Shown: piece by piece, positions 9,050 through 17,711 of the stretch
Position numbering within the stretch: the first letter of the stretch is position 1
Layout: each line of letters starts with the position of its first letter
The notes under the pieces: generated by a model
Told to the model about the DNA's origin: nothing
Seen by the model: the letters and a program-made list of their open reading frames with translations, nothing else
Database searches by the model: none
Program-made: the position numbers and the translations under genes
Assembly: GCF_019823065.1 (NCBI RefSeq)
Contig: NZ_CP081966.1
Span: 954,001 to 1,018,000, forward strand
Length of the DNA: 64,000 nt
Source: Pseudomonas mosselii
Lineage (GTDB): Bacteria > Pseudomonadota > Gammaproteobacteria > Pseudomonadales > Pseudomonadaceae
Reading direction: 5' to 3'

Positions 9050-10012
9050 ATGTCCGAGATCATTCAACTTAGCGCAGAGGTCCCGTCCGAACTGGGCGGC
9101 CAACGCCTCGACCAGGTCGCCGCCCAATTGTTCGCCGAGTACTCGCGTTCGCGCCTGTCCTCGTGGATCAAGGATGGCCGCCTGACCGTCGATGGCGCGG
9201 TGCTGCGACCGCGCGACACCGTCCACACCGGCTCCATCCTGGCCCTCGAAGCCGAGCAGGAGGCCCAGGGCGAATGGGTGGCTCAGGACATCGAGCTGGA
9301 CATCGTCTACGAGGACGACCAGATCCTGGTGATCAACAAGCCGGCCGGGCTGGTGGTCCACCCGGCGGCCGGTCACCCCGACGGTACCTTGCTCAACGCC
9401 CTGCTGCACCATGTCCCGGACATCGTCAACGTGCCGCGCGCCGGCATCGTGCACCGCCTGGACAAGGACACCACCGGCCTGATGGTGGTGGCCAAGACCC
9501 TGCAGGCGCAGACCAACCTCGTCGACCAGCTGCAAAAACGTTCGGTCAGCCGTATCTACGAGTGCATCGTGGTCGGCGTGGTGATCGCCGGCGGCAAGAT
9601 CGACGCGCCGATCGGCCGTCACGGCGGCGAGCGCCAGCGCATGGCGGTGACCGAGGGTGGCAAGCCGGCCGTCAGCCACTACCGCGTGCTCAAGCGCTTC
9701 CGTTCGCACACCCATGTGCGGGTCAAGCTGGAAACCGGCCGCACCCACCAGATCCGTGTGCACATGGCCCACGTCGGCTATCCGCTGGTCGGCGACCAGA
9801 CCTACGGTGCACGCTTCCGCATCCCGCCGGCCGCCAGCGTGGCCATGGTCGAGGCGGTCAAGCACTTCCCGCGTCAGGCCCTGCACGCGCGTTTCCTGGC
9901 GCTGGACCACCCGACCACGGGTGAGCGCATGGAATGGAAGTCGGAGTTGCCGGACGACTTCCAGTGGCTGCTGTCGCTGCTTGACCAGGACCGCGAGAGC
10001 TTCATCGGATGA
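9050..10012 (+). CDS. rluD: 23S rRNA pseudouridine(1911/1915/1917) synthase RluD
   Basis: Makes the three pseudouridines in helix 69 of 23S rRNA. It has 320 residues, with an N-terminal S4 RNA-binding domain (RLDQVAAQLFAEYSRSRLSSWI, about residues 19-60) and the RluA-type catalytic core containing GIVHRLDKDTTGLMV with catalytic Asp138. The ending block HQIRVHMAHVGYPLVGDQTYG is also conserved. It is divergent from bamD. A TATGAT hexamer at 8951-8956 is a possible -10 element for this gene. The stop overlaps the pgeF start by 4 bases, so the two are translationally coupled, as in other pseudomonads. Confidence 0.97.
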   Translation: MSEIIQLSAEVPSELGGQRLDQVAAQLFAEYSRSRLSSWIKDGRLTVDGAVLRPRDTVHTGSILALEAEQEAQGEWVAQDIELDIVYEDDQILVINKPAGLVVHPAAGHPDGTLLNALLHHVPDIVNVPRAGIVHRLDKDTTGLMVVAKTLQAQTNLVDQLQKRSVSRIYECIVVGVVIAGGKIDAPIGRHGGERQRMAVTEGGKPAVSHYRVLKRFRSHTHVRVKLETGRTHQIRVHMAHVGYPLVGDQTYGARFRIPPAASVAMVEAVKHFPRQALHARFLALDHPTTGERMEWKSELPDDFQWLLSLLDQDRESFIG

Positions 10013-10749
10013 GTGGCCTGGCGCAGTCGCTGATCCTTCCCGACTGGCCGGCCCCGGCCTCGGTTCGCGCCTGTGTCACCACCCGCGAGGGCGGCGTCAG
10101 CCTGCCGCCCTACGCCTCCTTCAATCTCGGTGACCACGTGGGCGATGACCCGCAGGCGGTCGCCGAGAACCGTCGTCGCCTGAGTGACGAATTCGCCATC
10201 CAGCCCGCCTGGCTCAAGCAGGTGCATGGGCTGGTGGTGGCCGACGCCAACCCCGCCGTGGTTGCCGAAGCCGATGCCAGCTGGACCGACCAGCCGGGCA
10301 TCGCTTGCACTGTGATGACTGCCGATTGCCTGCCTGCACTGTTCTGCGACCGCGCCGGTACCCGTGTCGCGGCCGCCCATGCCGGCTGGCGCGGGCTGGC
10401 CGGTGGCGTGCTGGAGGCCACCCTTGACCGCCTGGCGCTGGCGCCTGAAGAGGTATTGGTGTGGCTGGGGCCCGCCATCGGGCCGCAGGCGTTCGAGGTA
10501 GGGCTGGAAGTGCGCGATGCCTTCACTGCCGTGCATCCCGAGGCGGCTGAGGCGTTTGTCGAGGGCGAGCGTGCGGGCAAGCTGATGGCCGATATCTACC
10601 AGCTGGCGCGGATCCGCCTGGCGGCGCGTGGCGTTACCGCCGTTTATGGTGGCGGGTTCTGCACGGTCAGCGACTCGCGTTTCTTCTCTTATCGCCGCAC
10701 CCCGCAGGGTGGGCGCTTTGCTTCGTTGGTCTGGTTGCAGCCGCGCTGA
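10009..10749 (+). CDS. pgeF: Peptidoglycan editing factor PgeF (YfiH / DUF152 multicopper-type fold)
   Basis: Cytoplasmic protein of the YfiH family, 246 residues, described as a factor that prevents or removes L-Ser misincorporation in the peptidoglycan stem peptide and also annotated as polyphenol oxidase or purine nucleoside phosphorylase. The zinc/copper ligand set is visible: His in LKQVHG, Cys in CTVMTADCLPALFCD and His in AAHAGWRGLAGGVLE. The end, GGGFCTVSDSRFFSYRR, is typical. ATG 10009 overlaps the rluD stop. clpB follows after about 160 bases with its own promoter. Confidence 0.93.
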   Translation: MSGLAQSLILPDWPAPASVRACVTTREGGVSLPPYASFNLGDHVGDDPQAVAENRRRLSDEFAIQPAWLKQVHGLVVADANPAVVAEADASWTDQPGIACTVMTADCLPALFCDRAGTRVAAAHAGWRGLAGGVLEATLDRLALAPEEVLVWLGPAIGPQAFEVGLEVRDAFTAVHPEAAEAFVEGERAGKLMADIYQLARIRLAARGVTAVYGGGFCTVSDSRFFSYRRTPQGGRFASLVWLQPR

Positions 10750-10807
10750 CCTTACGCTCCCATGTTGCCTGACGTCACTGGTGCTGACCTCTGTCAACCC
10801 CGCTACG

Positions 10808-10835
10808 CTTGAATCTTCCAGAATCACCCTTATGT
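10808..10835 (+). promoter_or_regulatory. Putative heat-shock (sigma-32) promoter of clpB
   Basis: CTTGAAT (10808-10814) is followed, 12 bases later, by CCCTTATGT (10827-10835). This resembles the sigma-32 consensus CTTGAAA-N13/14-CCCCATnT. It lies about 80 bases upstream of clpB, a gene known to be sigma-32 dependent in gammaproteobacteria. Assignment by inspection only. Confidence 0.6.
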
Positions 10836-10912
10836 ATTGGTCATCTCAGGCAGGTTCTTCATTACAGGTGCTGTCCATCGCTCCGCCTGCCCTTTAAAGG
10901 AAGGTATCCCCC

Positions 10913-13477
10913 ATGCGAATAGACCGACTGACCAGCAAGCTGCAACTGGCATTATCCGACTCCCAATCCCTGGCCGTGGGCATGGACCACCCGGCCATCG
11001 AGCCCCTGCACCTGATGCAGGCGCTGATCGACCAGCAGGGCGGCTCGATCAAGCCGCTGCTGATGCAGGTCGGCTTTGACATCAACAGCCTGCGCAAGGC
11101 GTTGACCAAGGAGCTCGACCAACTGCCGAAAATCCAGAATCCCACGGGCGATGTGAACATGTCCCAGGACCTGGCACGCCTGCTCAACCAGGCCGACCGC
11201 CTGGCCCAGCAGAAGGGTGACCAGTTCATCTCCAGCGAGCTGGTGCTGCTCGCCGCCATGGACGAGAACAGCAAGGTCGGCAAGCTGCTGCTCGGCCAGG
11301 GCGTGAGCAAGAAGGCCCTGGAGAACGCCATCAACAACCTGCGCGGCGGCGCGGCGGTGAACGACGCCAATGCCGAGGAATCGCGCCAGGCCCTGGACAA
11401 GTACACCGTTGACCTCACCAAGCGCGCCGAAGAGGGCAAGCTGGACCCGGTGATCGGCCGTGACGACGAGATCCGCCGCACCATCCAGGTGCTGCAACGC
11501 CGCACCAAGAACAACCCGGTGCTGATCGGCGAACCCGGCGTGGGCAAGACCGCCATCGCCGAGGGCCTGGCCCAGCGCATCATCAACGGCGAGGTGCCCG
11601 ATGGCCTGAAAGGCAAGCGCCTGCTGGCCCTGGACATGGGCGCGCTGATTGCTGGCGCCAAGTACCGCGGCGAGTTCGAAGAGCGCCTCAAAGGCCTGCT
11701 CAACGAACTGAGCAAGCAGGAAGGCCAGATCATCCTGTTCATCGACGAACTGCACACCATGGTCGGCGCCGGTAAAGGCGAAGGCGCCATGGATGCCGGC
11801 AACATGCTCAAGCCGGCCCTGGCCCGTGGCGAGCTGCATTGCGTCGGTGCCACCACGCTCAACGAGTACCGCCAGTTCATCGAGAAGGACGCCGCCCTCG
11901 AGCGCCGTTTCCAGAAGGTGCTGGTCGAGGAGCCGAGCGAGGAAGACACCATCGCCATCCTGCGCGGCCTGAAGGAACGCTATGAAGTGCACCACAAGGT
12001 GGCCATCACCGACGGCGCGATCATCGCCGCGGCCAAGCTCAGCCACCGCTACATCACCGACCGCCAGCTGCCGGACAAGGCCATCGACCTGATCGACGAA
12101 GCGGCCAGCCGCATCCGCATGGAGATCGACTCCAAGCCGGAAGTGCTCGACCGCCTCGACCGTCGCTTGATCCAACTGAAGGTGGAGTCCCAGGCACTTA
12201 AGAAAGAAGAAGACGAAGCGGCGAAGAAACGCCTGGAGAAGCTGACCGAGGAAATCGACCGCCTGGAGCGCGAGTACGCCGACCTCGAAGAGATCTGGGC
12301 CTCGGAAAAAGCCGAGGTGCAGGGCTCGGCGCAGATCCAGCAGAAGATCGAGCAGTCGCGCCAGGAACTGGAAGCCGCGCGCCGCAAGGGCGACCTCAGC
12401 CGCATGGCCGAGCTGCAGTACGGAGTGATCCCGGACCTGGAGCGCAGCCTGCAGATGGTCGACCAGCACGGCAAGACCGACAACCAGCTGCTGCGCAACA
12501 AGGTGACCGAGGAAGAAATCGCCGAAGTGGTGTCCAAGTGGACCGGCATCCCGGTGGCCAAGATGCTCGAAGGCGAGCGCGAGAAGCTGCTGAAGATGGA
12601 AAGCCTGCTGCATGAGCGGGTGATCGGCCAGGACGAGGCGGTGACCGCCGTGGCCAACGCCGTGCGCCGTTCCCGCGCCGGGCTGTCCGATCCGAACCGC
12701 CCCAGCGGCTCGTTCCTGTTCCTCGGGCCCACCGGCGTGGGCAAGACCGAACTGTGCAAGGCGCTGGCCGAGTTCCTGTTCGACACCGAAGAGGCCATGG
12801 TGCGCATCGACATGTCCGAGTTCATGGAGAAACACTCCGTGGCTCGCCTGATCGGCGCACCGCCAGGCTACGTGGGTTATGAAGAGGGCGGCTACCTGAC
12901 CGAGGCCGTGCGTCGCAAGCCGTACTCGGTGGTGCTGCTCGACGAGGTGGAGAAGGCCCACCCGGATGTGTTCAACGTGTTGCTGCAGGTGCTGGAAGAC
13001 GGCCGCCTGACCGACAGCCATGGCCGCACCGTGGACTTCCGCAACACGGTGATCGTGATGACCTCCAACCTGGGCTCGGCGCAGATCCAGGAACTGGCCG
13101 GTGATCGCGAAGCGCAGCGCGCGGCGGTGATGGACGCGGTGGGTTCGCACTTCCGTCCGGAGTTCATCAACCGCATCGACGAAGTGGTGGTGTTCGAGCC
13201 CCTGGGCCGCGACCAGATCGCCGGTATCACCGAGATCCAGCTCGGCCGCCTGCGTGGCCGCCTGGCCGAGCGCGAGCTGTCGCTGAGCCTGAGCCCGGAG
13301 GCATTGGACAAGCTGATCGCCGTCGGTTACGACCCGGTGTATGGCGCACGGCCGCTCAAGCGTGCGATCCAGCGCTGGATCGAGAACCCGCTGGCGCAGT
13401 TGATCCTGTCTGGCGAGTTCTTGCCGGGTGCGGCGATCACCGCGAAGGTGCAGGGCGAGGAAATCGTCTTCGCCTGA
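10913..13477 (+). CDS. clpB: ATP-dependent disaggregase ClpB
   Basis: Hexameric AAA+ chaperone that extracts polypeptides from aggregates together with DnaK; 854 residues, the usual length. The N-terminal Clp repeat domain (residues 1-145), NBD1 with Walker [10 protein letters not shown] (about 205-213) and Walker [11 protein letters not shown], the middle coiled-coil (about 410-525, rich in Glu/Lys/Arg) and NBD2 with GPTGVGKTE (about 605-612) and [11 protein letters not shown] are all present, plus sensor-2 [10 protein letters not shown] near the end. A heat-shock-type promoter precedes it and a strong terminator follows. A long open frame on the opposite strand is only a codon-bias shadow. 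Confidence 0.98.
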   Translation: MRIDRLTSKLQLALSDSQSLAVGMDHPAIEPLHLMQALIDQQGGSIKPLLMQVGFDINSLRKALTKELDQLPKIQNPTGDVNMSQDLARLLNQADRLAQQKGDQFISSELVLLAAMDENSKVGKLLLGQGVSKKALENAINNLRGGAAVNDANAEESRQALDKYTVDLTKRAEEGKLDPVIGRDDEIRRTIQVLQRRTKNNPVLIGEPGVGKTAIAEGLAQRIINGEVPDGLKGKRLLALDMGALIAGAKYRGEFEERLKGLLNELSKQEGQIILFIDELHTMVGAGKGEGAMDAGNMLKPALARGELHCVGATTLNEYRQFIEKDAALERRFQKVLVEEPSEEDTIAILRGLKERYEVHHKVAITDGAIIAAAKLSHRYITDRQLPDKAIDLIDEAASRIRMEIDSKPEVLDRLDRRLIQLKVESQALKKEEDEAAKKRLEKLTEEIDRLEREYADLEEIWASEKAEVQGSAQIQQKIEQSRQELEAARRKGDLSRMAELQYGVIPDLERSLQMVDQHGKTDNQLLRNKVTEEEIAEVVSKWTGIPVAKMLEGEREKLLKMESLLHERVIGQDEAVTAVANAVRRSRAGLSDPNRPSGSFLFLGPTGVGKTELCKALAEFLFDTEEAMVRIDMSEFMEKHSVARLIGAPPGYVGYEEGGYLTEAVRRKPYSVVLLDEVEKAHPDVFNVLLQVLEDGRLTDSHGRTVDFRNTVIVMTSNLGSAQIQELAGDREAQRAAVMDAVGSHFRPEFINRIDEVVVFEPLGRDQIAGITEIQLGRLRGRLAERELSLSLSPEALDKLIAVGYDPVYGARPLKRAIQRWIENPLAQLILSGEFLPGAAITAKVQGEEIVFA

Positions 13478-13495
13478 TCACGGCAGTAGTTGAAG

Positions 13496-13520
13496 AGCCC
13501 CGCGAAAGCGGGGCTTTTTT
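13496..13520 (+). terminator. Rho-independent terminator of clpB
   Basis: AGCCCCGC (13496-13503), GAAA loop, GCGGGGCT (13508-13515), then a run of six T. A perfect 8-bp stem 19 bases after the clpB stop. Confidence 0.92.
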
Positions 13521-13540
13521 ATGTGGGCTTTCCCGACGCC

Positions 13541-13562
13541 ATAGCGGGCTTGCCCCGCGATA
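13541..13562. repeat. REP-like element
   Basis: Single copy of the core ATAGCGGGCTTGCCCCGCGA, the same palindromic unit found at many other intergenic sites in this window. Confidence 0.65.
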
Positions 13563-13637
13563 AGGCCAGTGCAGGCGCCGCAAACCCCTGATTTTCCGGC
13601 TTCCTACCTAACTTGCTGAAAATTTTGAAAAAAGTGC

Positions 13638-13666
13638 TTGCACAAAAATCAGAGTGCCCCTAATAT
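13638..13666 (+). promoter_or_regulatory. Sigma-70 promoter P1 of the tRNA operon
   Basis: TTGCAC (13638-13643), a 17-base spacer and TAATAT (13661-13666), preceded by an A-rich stretch (TTGAAAAAAGTG). It lies about 215 bases upstream of tRNA-Asn. Near-consensus in both hexamers and spacing. Confidence 0.7.
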
Positions 13667-13757
13667 TCGCCCCGCTGTCAGGCACTGAGCGAATCACCAG
13701 CAACATCGGAGATCGCAAAACAACTTACAAATCAGTAAGTTGAACGAAAAAAAGTGG

Positions 13758-13785
13758 TTGACAAGCAAAACGAAGAATGTAGAAT
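13758..13785 (+). promoter_or_regulatory. Sigma-70 promoter P2 of the tRNA operon
   Basis: TTGACA (13758-13763), a 16-base spacer and TAGAAT (13780-13785), followed by a GC-rich discriminator (AGCCGGCC) of the type linked to stringent control of stable RNA. Its upstream context (GAAAAAAAGTGGTTG) closely resembles that of P1 about 120 bases earlier, suggesting duplication. The rest of 13478-13880 contains the clpB terminator and one REP-like unit, with no gene seen. Confidence 0.8.
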
Positions 13786-13880
13786 AGCCGGCCTCAGCAG
13801 CGACAACGCGAAAGCGAAGCAGCTAAAGAGTTCGAAGCTAACACAGACTTCGAAGCGGTAAAGATGTACCGAAGTTCAGT

Positions 13881-13956
13881 TCCGCGATAGCTCAGTCGGT
13901 AGAGCAAATGACTGTTAATCATTGGGTCCCTGGTTCGAGTCCAGGTCGCGGAGCCA
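13881..13956 (+). tRNA. tRNA-Asn (GTT)
   Basis: Complete 76-nt cloverleaf with the acceptor stem TCCGCGA/TCGCGGA, a D arm AGCTCAGTCGGTAGAGC, anticodon GTT in CTGTTAATC, T arm GGTTCGAGTCC and an encoded GCCA end. First of three tRNAs in one transcript. Confidence 0.97.
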
Positions 13957-13960
13957 ATCT

Positions 13961-14037
13961 CGGGGTGTAGCGCAGTCCGGTAGCGCGCCTGCTTTGGGAG
14001 CAGGATGTCAGGAGTTCGAATCCCCTCACCCCGACCA
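13961..14037 (+). tRNA. tRNA-Pro (TGG)
   Basis: Complete 77-nt cloverleaf: acceptor CGGGGTG/CACCCCG, anticodon loop TTTGGGA with anticodon TGG between CTGC/GCAG stem bases, T arm GAGTTCGAATC and an encoded CCA. It starts 4 bases after tRNA-Asn. Confidence 0.97.
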
Positions 14038-14043
14038 TTTTCC

Positions 14044-14119
14044 GGGTCGTTAGCTCAGTTGGTAGAGCAGTTGGCTTTTAACCAATTGGTCGTAGGTTCG
14101 AATCCTACACGACCCACCA
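14044..14119 (+). tRNA. tRNA-Lys (TTT)
   Basis: Complete 76-nt cloverleaf: acceptor GGGTCGT/ACGACCC, anticodon loop CTTTTAA with anticodon TTT between GTTGG/CCAAT, T arm GGTTCGAATCC and an encoded CCA. Last tRNA of the operon; a terminator follows 3 bases later. Confidence 0.97.
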
Positions 14120-14122
14120 TGT

Positions 14123-14158
14123 AAAAAGGGCATCTCGACTGAGATGCCCTTTTTCTTT
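14123..14158 (+). terminator. Terminator of the tRNA Asn-Pro-Lys operon
   Basis: AAAAAGGGCATCTC (14123-14136), GACT loop, GAGATGCCCTTTTT (14141-14154): a perfect 14-bp stem ending in a T-rich tract; it could work in both directions. Confidence 0.93.
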
Positions 14159-14222
14159 TGTCCGCGATTTATCTCCCCGCCCTTTGCTACCCTGTGGCCT
14201 TTGCCCGCAGGAGCGCCCGCGC

Positions 14223-14759
14223 ATGCCACTCAAAGCCAGTGTTTTCATCGCCACCAGCCTGGACGGCTATATCGCCCGTGAAGACGGCGGCCTCGATTGG
14301 CTGATGGGCGCCACCCAATCTACTGACGACCATGGCTATGCCGGGTTCATGGCGGGCGTCGATACGCTGGTGATGGGGCGCGGCACTTTCGACAAGGTCA
14401 TGACCTTTGGCGAGTGGCCGTATCCGGATACCCGGGTGGTGGTGGTCAGCAGTACCCTCGAGGCGCTGCCCAGAGGTGTGCCAGAGCGCGTCGAGCTGCA
14501 CCCGGGGCCGATCCCGGCGTTGCTCGAGCACCTGCAGGCCACGGGCGCGAAAAGCCTGTACCTGGATGGCGGCAAGCTGATTCAGGGGTTCTTGCGCGAG
14601 GGGTTGGTGGACGAGCTGACCATCACCCGCATTCCCGTGCTGCTGGGGCAGGGGATACCGTTGTTCGGCGGGTTGGCGAAGGATGTGCTGTTGCAGCACA
14701 TGAGGACGACCAGCTACGAGAGCGGGTTTGTGCAGAGCACGTATCGCGTGGTGCGTTGA
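14223..14759 (+). CDS. Dihydrofolate reductase family protein (RibD C-terminal domain)
   Basis: NADPH-dependent reductase-like protein of the RibD_C/DHFR superfamily, 178 residues. The N-terminal strand and turn ASVFIATSLDGYIAREDGGLDWL is the family signature, followed by DTLVMGRGTFDKVMTF and the nucleotide-binding-type block SLYLDGGKLIQGFLREGLVDELTITRIPVLLGQG. ATG 14223 is chosen because the fold begins immediately after it; an in-frame ATG 39 bases upstream falls in non-conserved sequence. The substrate is unknown; stand-alone members are not essential folate enzymes. It converges on ndh. Confidence 0.87.
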   Translation: MPLKASVFIATSLDGYIAREDGGLDWLMGATQSTDDHGYAGFMAGVDTLVMGRGTFDKVMTFGEWPYPDTRVVVVSSTLEALPRGVPERVELHPGPIPALLEHLQATGAKSLYLDGGKLIQGFLREGLVDELTITRIPVLLGQGIPLFGGLAKDVLLQHMRTTSYESGFVQSTYRVVR

Positions 14760-14763
14760 ATCG

Positions 14764-14786
14764 CTGGGGCTGCACTGCAGCCCCAG
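14764..14786. terminator. Bidirectional palindrome between the DHFR-family gene and ndh
   Basis: CTGGGGCTGCA (14764-14774), one base, TGCAGCCCCAG (14776-14786). Eleven-base arms between two convergent genes; no long T-tract, so terminator function is likely but not certain. Confidence 0.6.
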
Positions 14787-14798
14787 TATCTTGAAGCC

Positions 14799-16094
14799 TC
14801 AGTGCAGCTTCAGACGCGGCTCGGTGCCCCGGCCAATCTTGCTGCCCAGCATCAGCATCAAGGTGCGGAAGGTCCCGTACAGCGCCATCTGGTGCATACG
14901 ATACAGCGACACATAGAACATCCGCGCCAGCCAGCCTTCCAGCTTCACGCTGCCCATCAGGTTGCCCATCAAGTTACCCACAGCCGAGAAGCGCGACAGT
15001 GACACCAGCGAGCCGTAGTCCTTGTACTCGTAGGTCGGCAGCGCCTTGTTCTCCAGGCGCAGCTTGAGGCTCTTGGCCAGCAGCGAGGCCTGCTGGTGCG
15101 CGGCCTGGGCCCTTGGCGGCACATTGCGGTCGCTGCCCGGTTGCGGGCAGGCGGCGCAGTCGCCGAAGGCGAAGATGTTGTCGTCCAGGGTAGTCTGCAA
15201 GGTCGGGCGCACCACCAGCTGGTTGATGCGGTTGGTCTCCAGGCCATCGATGTCCTTGAGGAAGCCCGGCGCGCGAATGCCAGCCGCCCAGACCTTCAAG
15301 CTGGCCTGGATCACTTCGCCCGAGGCGGTCTTCAGGCCATCCTCGGTCACTTCGCTGACCGCGGCATTGGTCATCACCGTCACGCCGAGTTTTTCCAGGG
15401 TCTTGTGCACCGGCACGCTGATGCGCTCCGGCAGTGCTGGCAGCACCCGCGGGCCGGCCTCGATGAGGGTGATGTGCATGTCTTTCGGCTGGATCTTGTC
15501 CAGGCCGTAGGCCGCCAGCTCGTGGGCGGCGTTGTGCAGCTCGGCCGCCAACTCCACGCCGGTGGCGCCGGCACCGACGATGGCCACGCTGATCTGCTCG
15601 CTGGCCACATCGCCCGCGTGGGCACGCAGGTAGTGGTTGAGCAGTTGCTGGTGGAAGCGCTCGGCCTGCTTGCGGCTGTCGAGGAACAGGCAGTGCTGCG
15701 CCGCGCCCAAGGTGCCGAAGTCGTTGGTGTTGCTGCCTACGGCGATCACCAGGGTGTCGTAGCCGAGGGTGCGCGCAGGCAGCAGCTCACGGCCCTCGTC
15801 GTCGAGGGTCGCGGCCAGCTGGATCAGTTTGTTCTCACGGTCCAGGCCGCTCATGCGGCCCATCTGGAAGTTGAAGTGGTTCCACTTGGCCTGGGCCACG
15901 TAGTTCAGCTCGTCTTCCGAGGAGTTCAGCGAGCCGGCCGCCACTTCGTGCAGCAGGGGCTTCCAGATGTGCGTCAGGTTGGCATCAACCAGGGTGATCT
16001 CGGCCTGTTTGCGCTTGCCCAGGCTTTTACCCAGGCGGGTCGCCAGTTCCAGGCCGCCGGCGCCGCCGCCGACAATCACGATGCGATGAGTCAT
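14799..16094 (-). CDS. ndh: Type II NADH:quinone dehydrogenase
   Basis: Single-subunit, non-proton-pumping NADH dehydrogenase of the inner membrane, 431 residues. The N-terminal FAD motif RIVIVGGGAGGLELATRLG is followed by the second dinucleotide fold VAIVGAGATGVELAAEL at about residue 170 and the FAD block NIFAFGDCAACPQPG. The C-terminal amphipathic region (residues about 385-431, ending GTEPRLKLH) is the membrane-binding part. It is the first of a run of minus-strand genes here, convergent with the DHFR-family gene. Very secure family assignment. Confidence 0.95.
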   Translation of the reverse strand: MTHRIVIVGGGAGGLELATRLGKSLGKRKQAEITLVDANLTHIWKPLLHEVAAGSLNSSEDELNYVAQAKWNHFNFQMGRMSGLDRENKLIQLAATLDDEGRELLPARTLGYDTLVIAVGSNTNDFGTLGAAQHCLFLDSRKQAERFHQQLLNHYLRAHAGDVASEQISVAIVGAGATGVELAAELHNAAHELAAYGLDKIQPKDMHITLIEAGPRVLPALPERISVPVHKTLEKLGVTVMTNAAVSEVTEDGLKTASGEVIQASLKVWAAGIRAPGFLKDIDGLETNRINQLVVRPTLQTTLDDNIFAFGDCAACPQPGSDRNVPPRAQAAHQQASLLAKSLKLRLENKALPTYEYKDYGSLVSLSRFSAVGNLMGNLMGSVKLEGWLARMFYVSLYRMHQMALYGTFRTLMLMLGSKIGRGTEPRLKLH

Positions 16095-16178
16095 GGGGAT
16101 ATCTCACAAGTTTTACGGAATTCGTGGACACAAGGTCCGGCCGCATCCGGCACGAGGGGCGGGCGAGCGCAAGGCAGC

Positions 16179-16352
16179 TCATAGCACCAGTCCACTCAGC
16201 AGGCGGCTCAACAGGCCCAGACCGATGGTCACGGCCACCACCAGCAGCAGGAGCAGCCATGGCCGGAAAGGCCGGCGCTCGACTTGATGCTGGGGGGCAC
16301 TCAGATACTCATCGACGCGACGCTGATCTTCGGGATTCAGGCGGCTGGTCAT
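16179..16352 (-). CDS. DUF3094 family small membrane protein
   Basis: A 57-residue protein, MTSRLNPEDQRRVDEYLSA... followed by one C-terminal transmembrane helix (PWLLLLLVVAVTIGLGLLSRLL). ATG 16352 gives the conserved family N-terminus; longer in-frame readings add 21 atypical residues. I recognise the pattern as DUF3094, a pseudomonad family of unknown function found near ndh. It lies about 85 bases upstream of ndh in the same direction and may share its transcript. Confidence 0.85.
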   Translation of the reverse strand: MTSRLNPEDQRRVDEYLSAPQHQVERRPFRPWLLLLLVVAVTIGLGLLSRLLSGLVL

Positions 16353-16484
16353 GGTGGGCCTCGTCAGATAGACGTTTGTGACTGCGTGTACGCCACAGCG
16401 TTCACGCAAACGCATGGATCGAATGATAATGCTTTCTATCCCTGGCGCCGAGTGTACGTGAACGCAAAGACACCCGGCACTGGA

Positions 16485-17114
16485 TCAAAGACTGATGCCT
16501 ACGTCGAACACGATGCTGCGCCCCAGGTTGCCGCGCAGGAAATCCGGCGCGTCCGGATGGGCGAACAGCACCCGGGCGAAGGTCGGCCCCACCAGCGACA
16601 GCGAGCGCCAACCCTGGCGCAGGTACTCGGTGGGCGGCGGGAAATGGCTGTTGAGGTCGAGCACTTCGCGCTTGAGGCTGGCGAAGGCGATGATGTCCAG
16701 CTCGCCCAGGTCCAGCCCGCGTTCGCGGTAGTTGTGTGATTTCTTGCGCAGCGTTGGCGCCAGGCGCGCCAGCAGTTCCTGGGCGCTGATCCTTCGGGGC
16801 CGCTGCTCGCGGCGCACCAGCTGGGCCAGGGAAAACGCGCTGCGCCGCCGTTGCAGCTCCTCGCGCCATTCATCGTTGAGCCGGCGGCCCTCGTCGAGCA
16901 CGAAGAACACTTCGAATGCCGCGTCGCGGAACAGCACATCCGGCGGCTCCTGCCCGGCCGGGGTGAAGTCCTCGCTGCGGTAGGGAATGTTCAGCCCTTG
17001 CAGCAGGCGCTGGCAGACCCAACGCTCGCGCTCCCATTTGCGGGCATTGGACAGGAACGCATTGGCTTGTTCGGCCTGGATGGTAAGCAGGCGCAGGTAG
17101 TCTGAGTCATCCAT
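16485..17114 (-). CDS. DUF1780 family protein
   Basis: A 209-residue soluble protein with no signal peptide or membrane segment. The N-terminal half is helical and charged (ANAFLSNARKWERERWVCQRLL), then PPDVLFRDAAFEVFFVLDEGRRLNDEWREE and a C-terminal block GLDLGELDIIAFASLKREVLDLNSHFP. I recognise it as the pseudomonad DUF1780 family. The DVLFRDAAFEVFFVLDE segment has an acidic pattern compatible with an endonuclease-like fold, but no catalytic residues can be assigned from sequence alone. It precedes the DUF3094 gene by about 130 bases. Confidence 0.8.
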   Translation of the reverse strand: MDDSDYLRLLTIQAEQANAFLSNARKWERERWVCQRLLQGLNIPYRSEDFTPAGQEPPDVLFRDAAFEVFFVLDEGRRLNDEWREELQRRRSAFSLAQLVRREQRPRRISAQELLARLAPTLRKKSHNYRERGLDLGELDIIAFASLKREVLDLNSHFPPPTEYLRQGWRSLSLVGPTFARVLFAHPDAPDFLRGNLGRSIVFDVGISL

Positions 17115-17169
17115 GGGGACAAGCTTAGTCGCTAATTGATGACGGTAAGACGCTGTTTGTGCGTGGGAA

Positions 17170-17601
17170 TCAGCCCAGCACCAGCCATTGTTGGAACACG
17201 CCGAGCAAATGCAGCAACCCGCCGCCCAGGCAGATCGCCGAACTGACCGCGATGAAACGCCGGCTGCGCCCGGTGCCGGCCAGCAAGAGCGGCCCCAGCA
17301 GGCCGCGCGCCAGGTACACCAGGGTAATGAGGCAGATGATCGGCATCAGCAACGGCAAGGGCGCGATCACGCCAGCTGCCGACAGCGCGTAGGCGGCCCA
17401 GATCAGCAGCACCGTCGCGATCGCCACGGTGACCAGGGCAGGGTAGGCGCGCCCTTGTTCGGCGGCCCGGGCCATGCGCTCGCCTGCGCCGAACAGGCGG
17501 TACCAGCGCGGCCCCACGGCGATGACCATCAGGTGCAGTACCCCCGCGATGGCGCTGAACAGCGCGCCCAGCAGCAAGGGCAGGTTGATGCCTTCGGTCA
17601 T
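17170..17601 (-). CDS. Conserved four-helix membrane protein of unknown function
   Basis: A 143-residue integral membrane protein with four hydrophobic segments (about residues 7-30, 55-77, 80-103 and 118-141). Short charged loops (GPRWYRLFGAGERMARAAEQGRAYP) separate helices 1 and 2. I do not recognise a characterised family. It lies 55 bases upstream of the DUF1780 gene in the same direction, and the next gene upstream is divergent, so it probably starts this minus-strand unit. The hydrophobic pattern and ordinary GC-rich codon use support it as real. Confidence 0.75.
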   Translation of the reverse strand: MTEGINLPLLLGALFSAIAGVLHLMVIAVGPRWYRLFGAGERMARAAEQGRAYPALVTVAIATVLLIWAAYALSAAGVIAPLPLLMPIICLITLVYLARGLLGPLLLAGTGRSRRFIAVSSAICLGGGLLHLLGVFQQWLVLG

Positions 17602-17711
17602 CGGGGATGCGTCCTGCAGCGAAAGAAGGTGTCAGCCTATAGCAACCGGACGAAAGGGAGAATGGGTGTAGACTCAGGCTTGTCCACATGGCCGACAGGG
17701 ATATTGTTCAG

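Noticed and set aside
10952..13150. 732-codon open frame antisense to clpB
   Set aside because: Translation is low-complexity with repeated HLVQLQ-type runs, as expected from the GC-rich codons of clpB read in reverse; clpB is certain.
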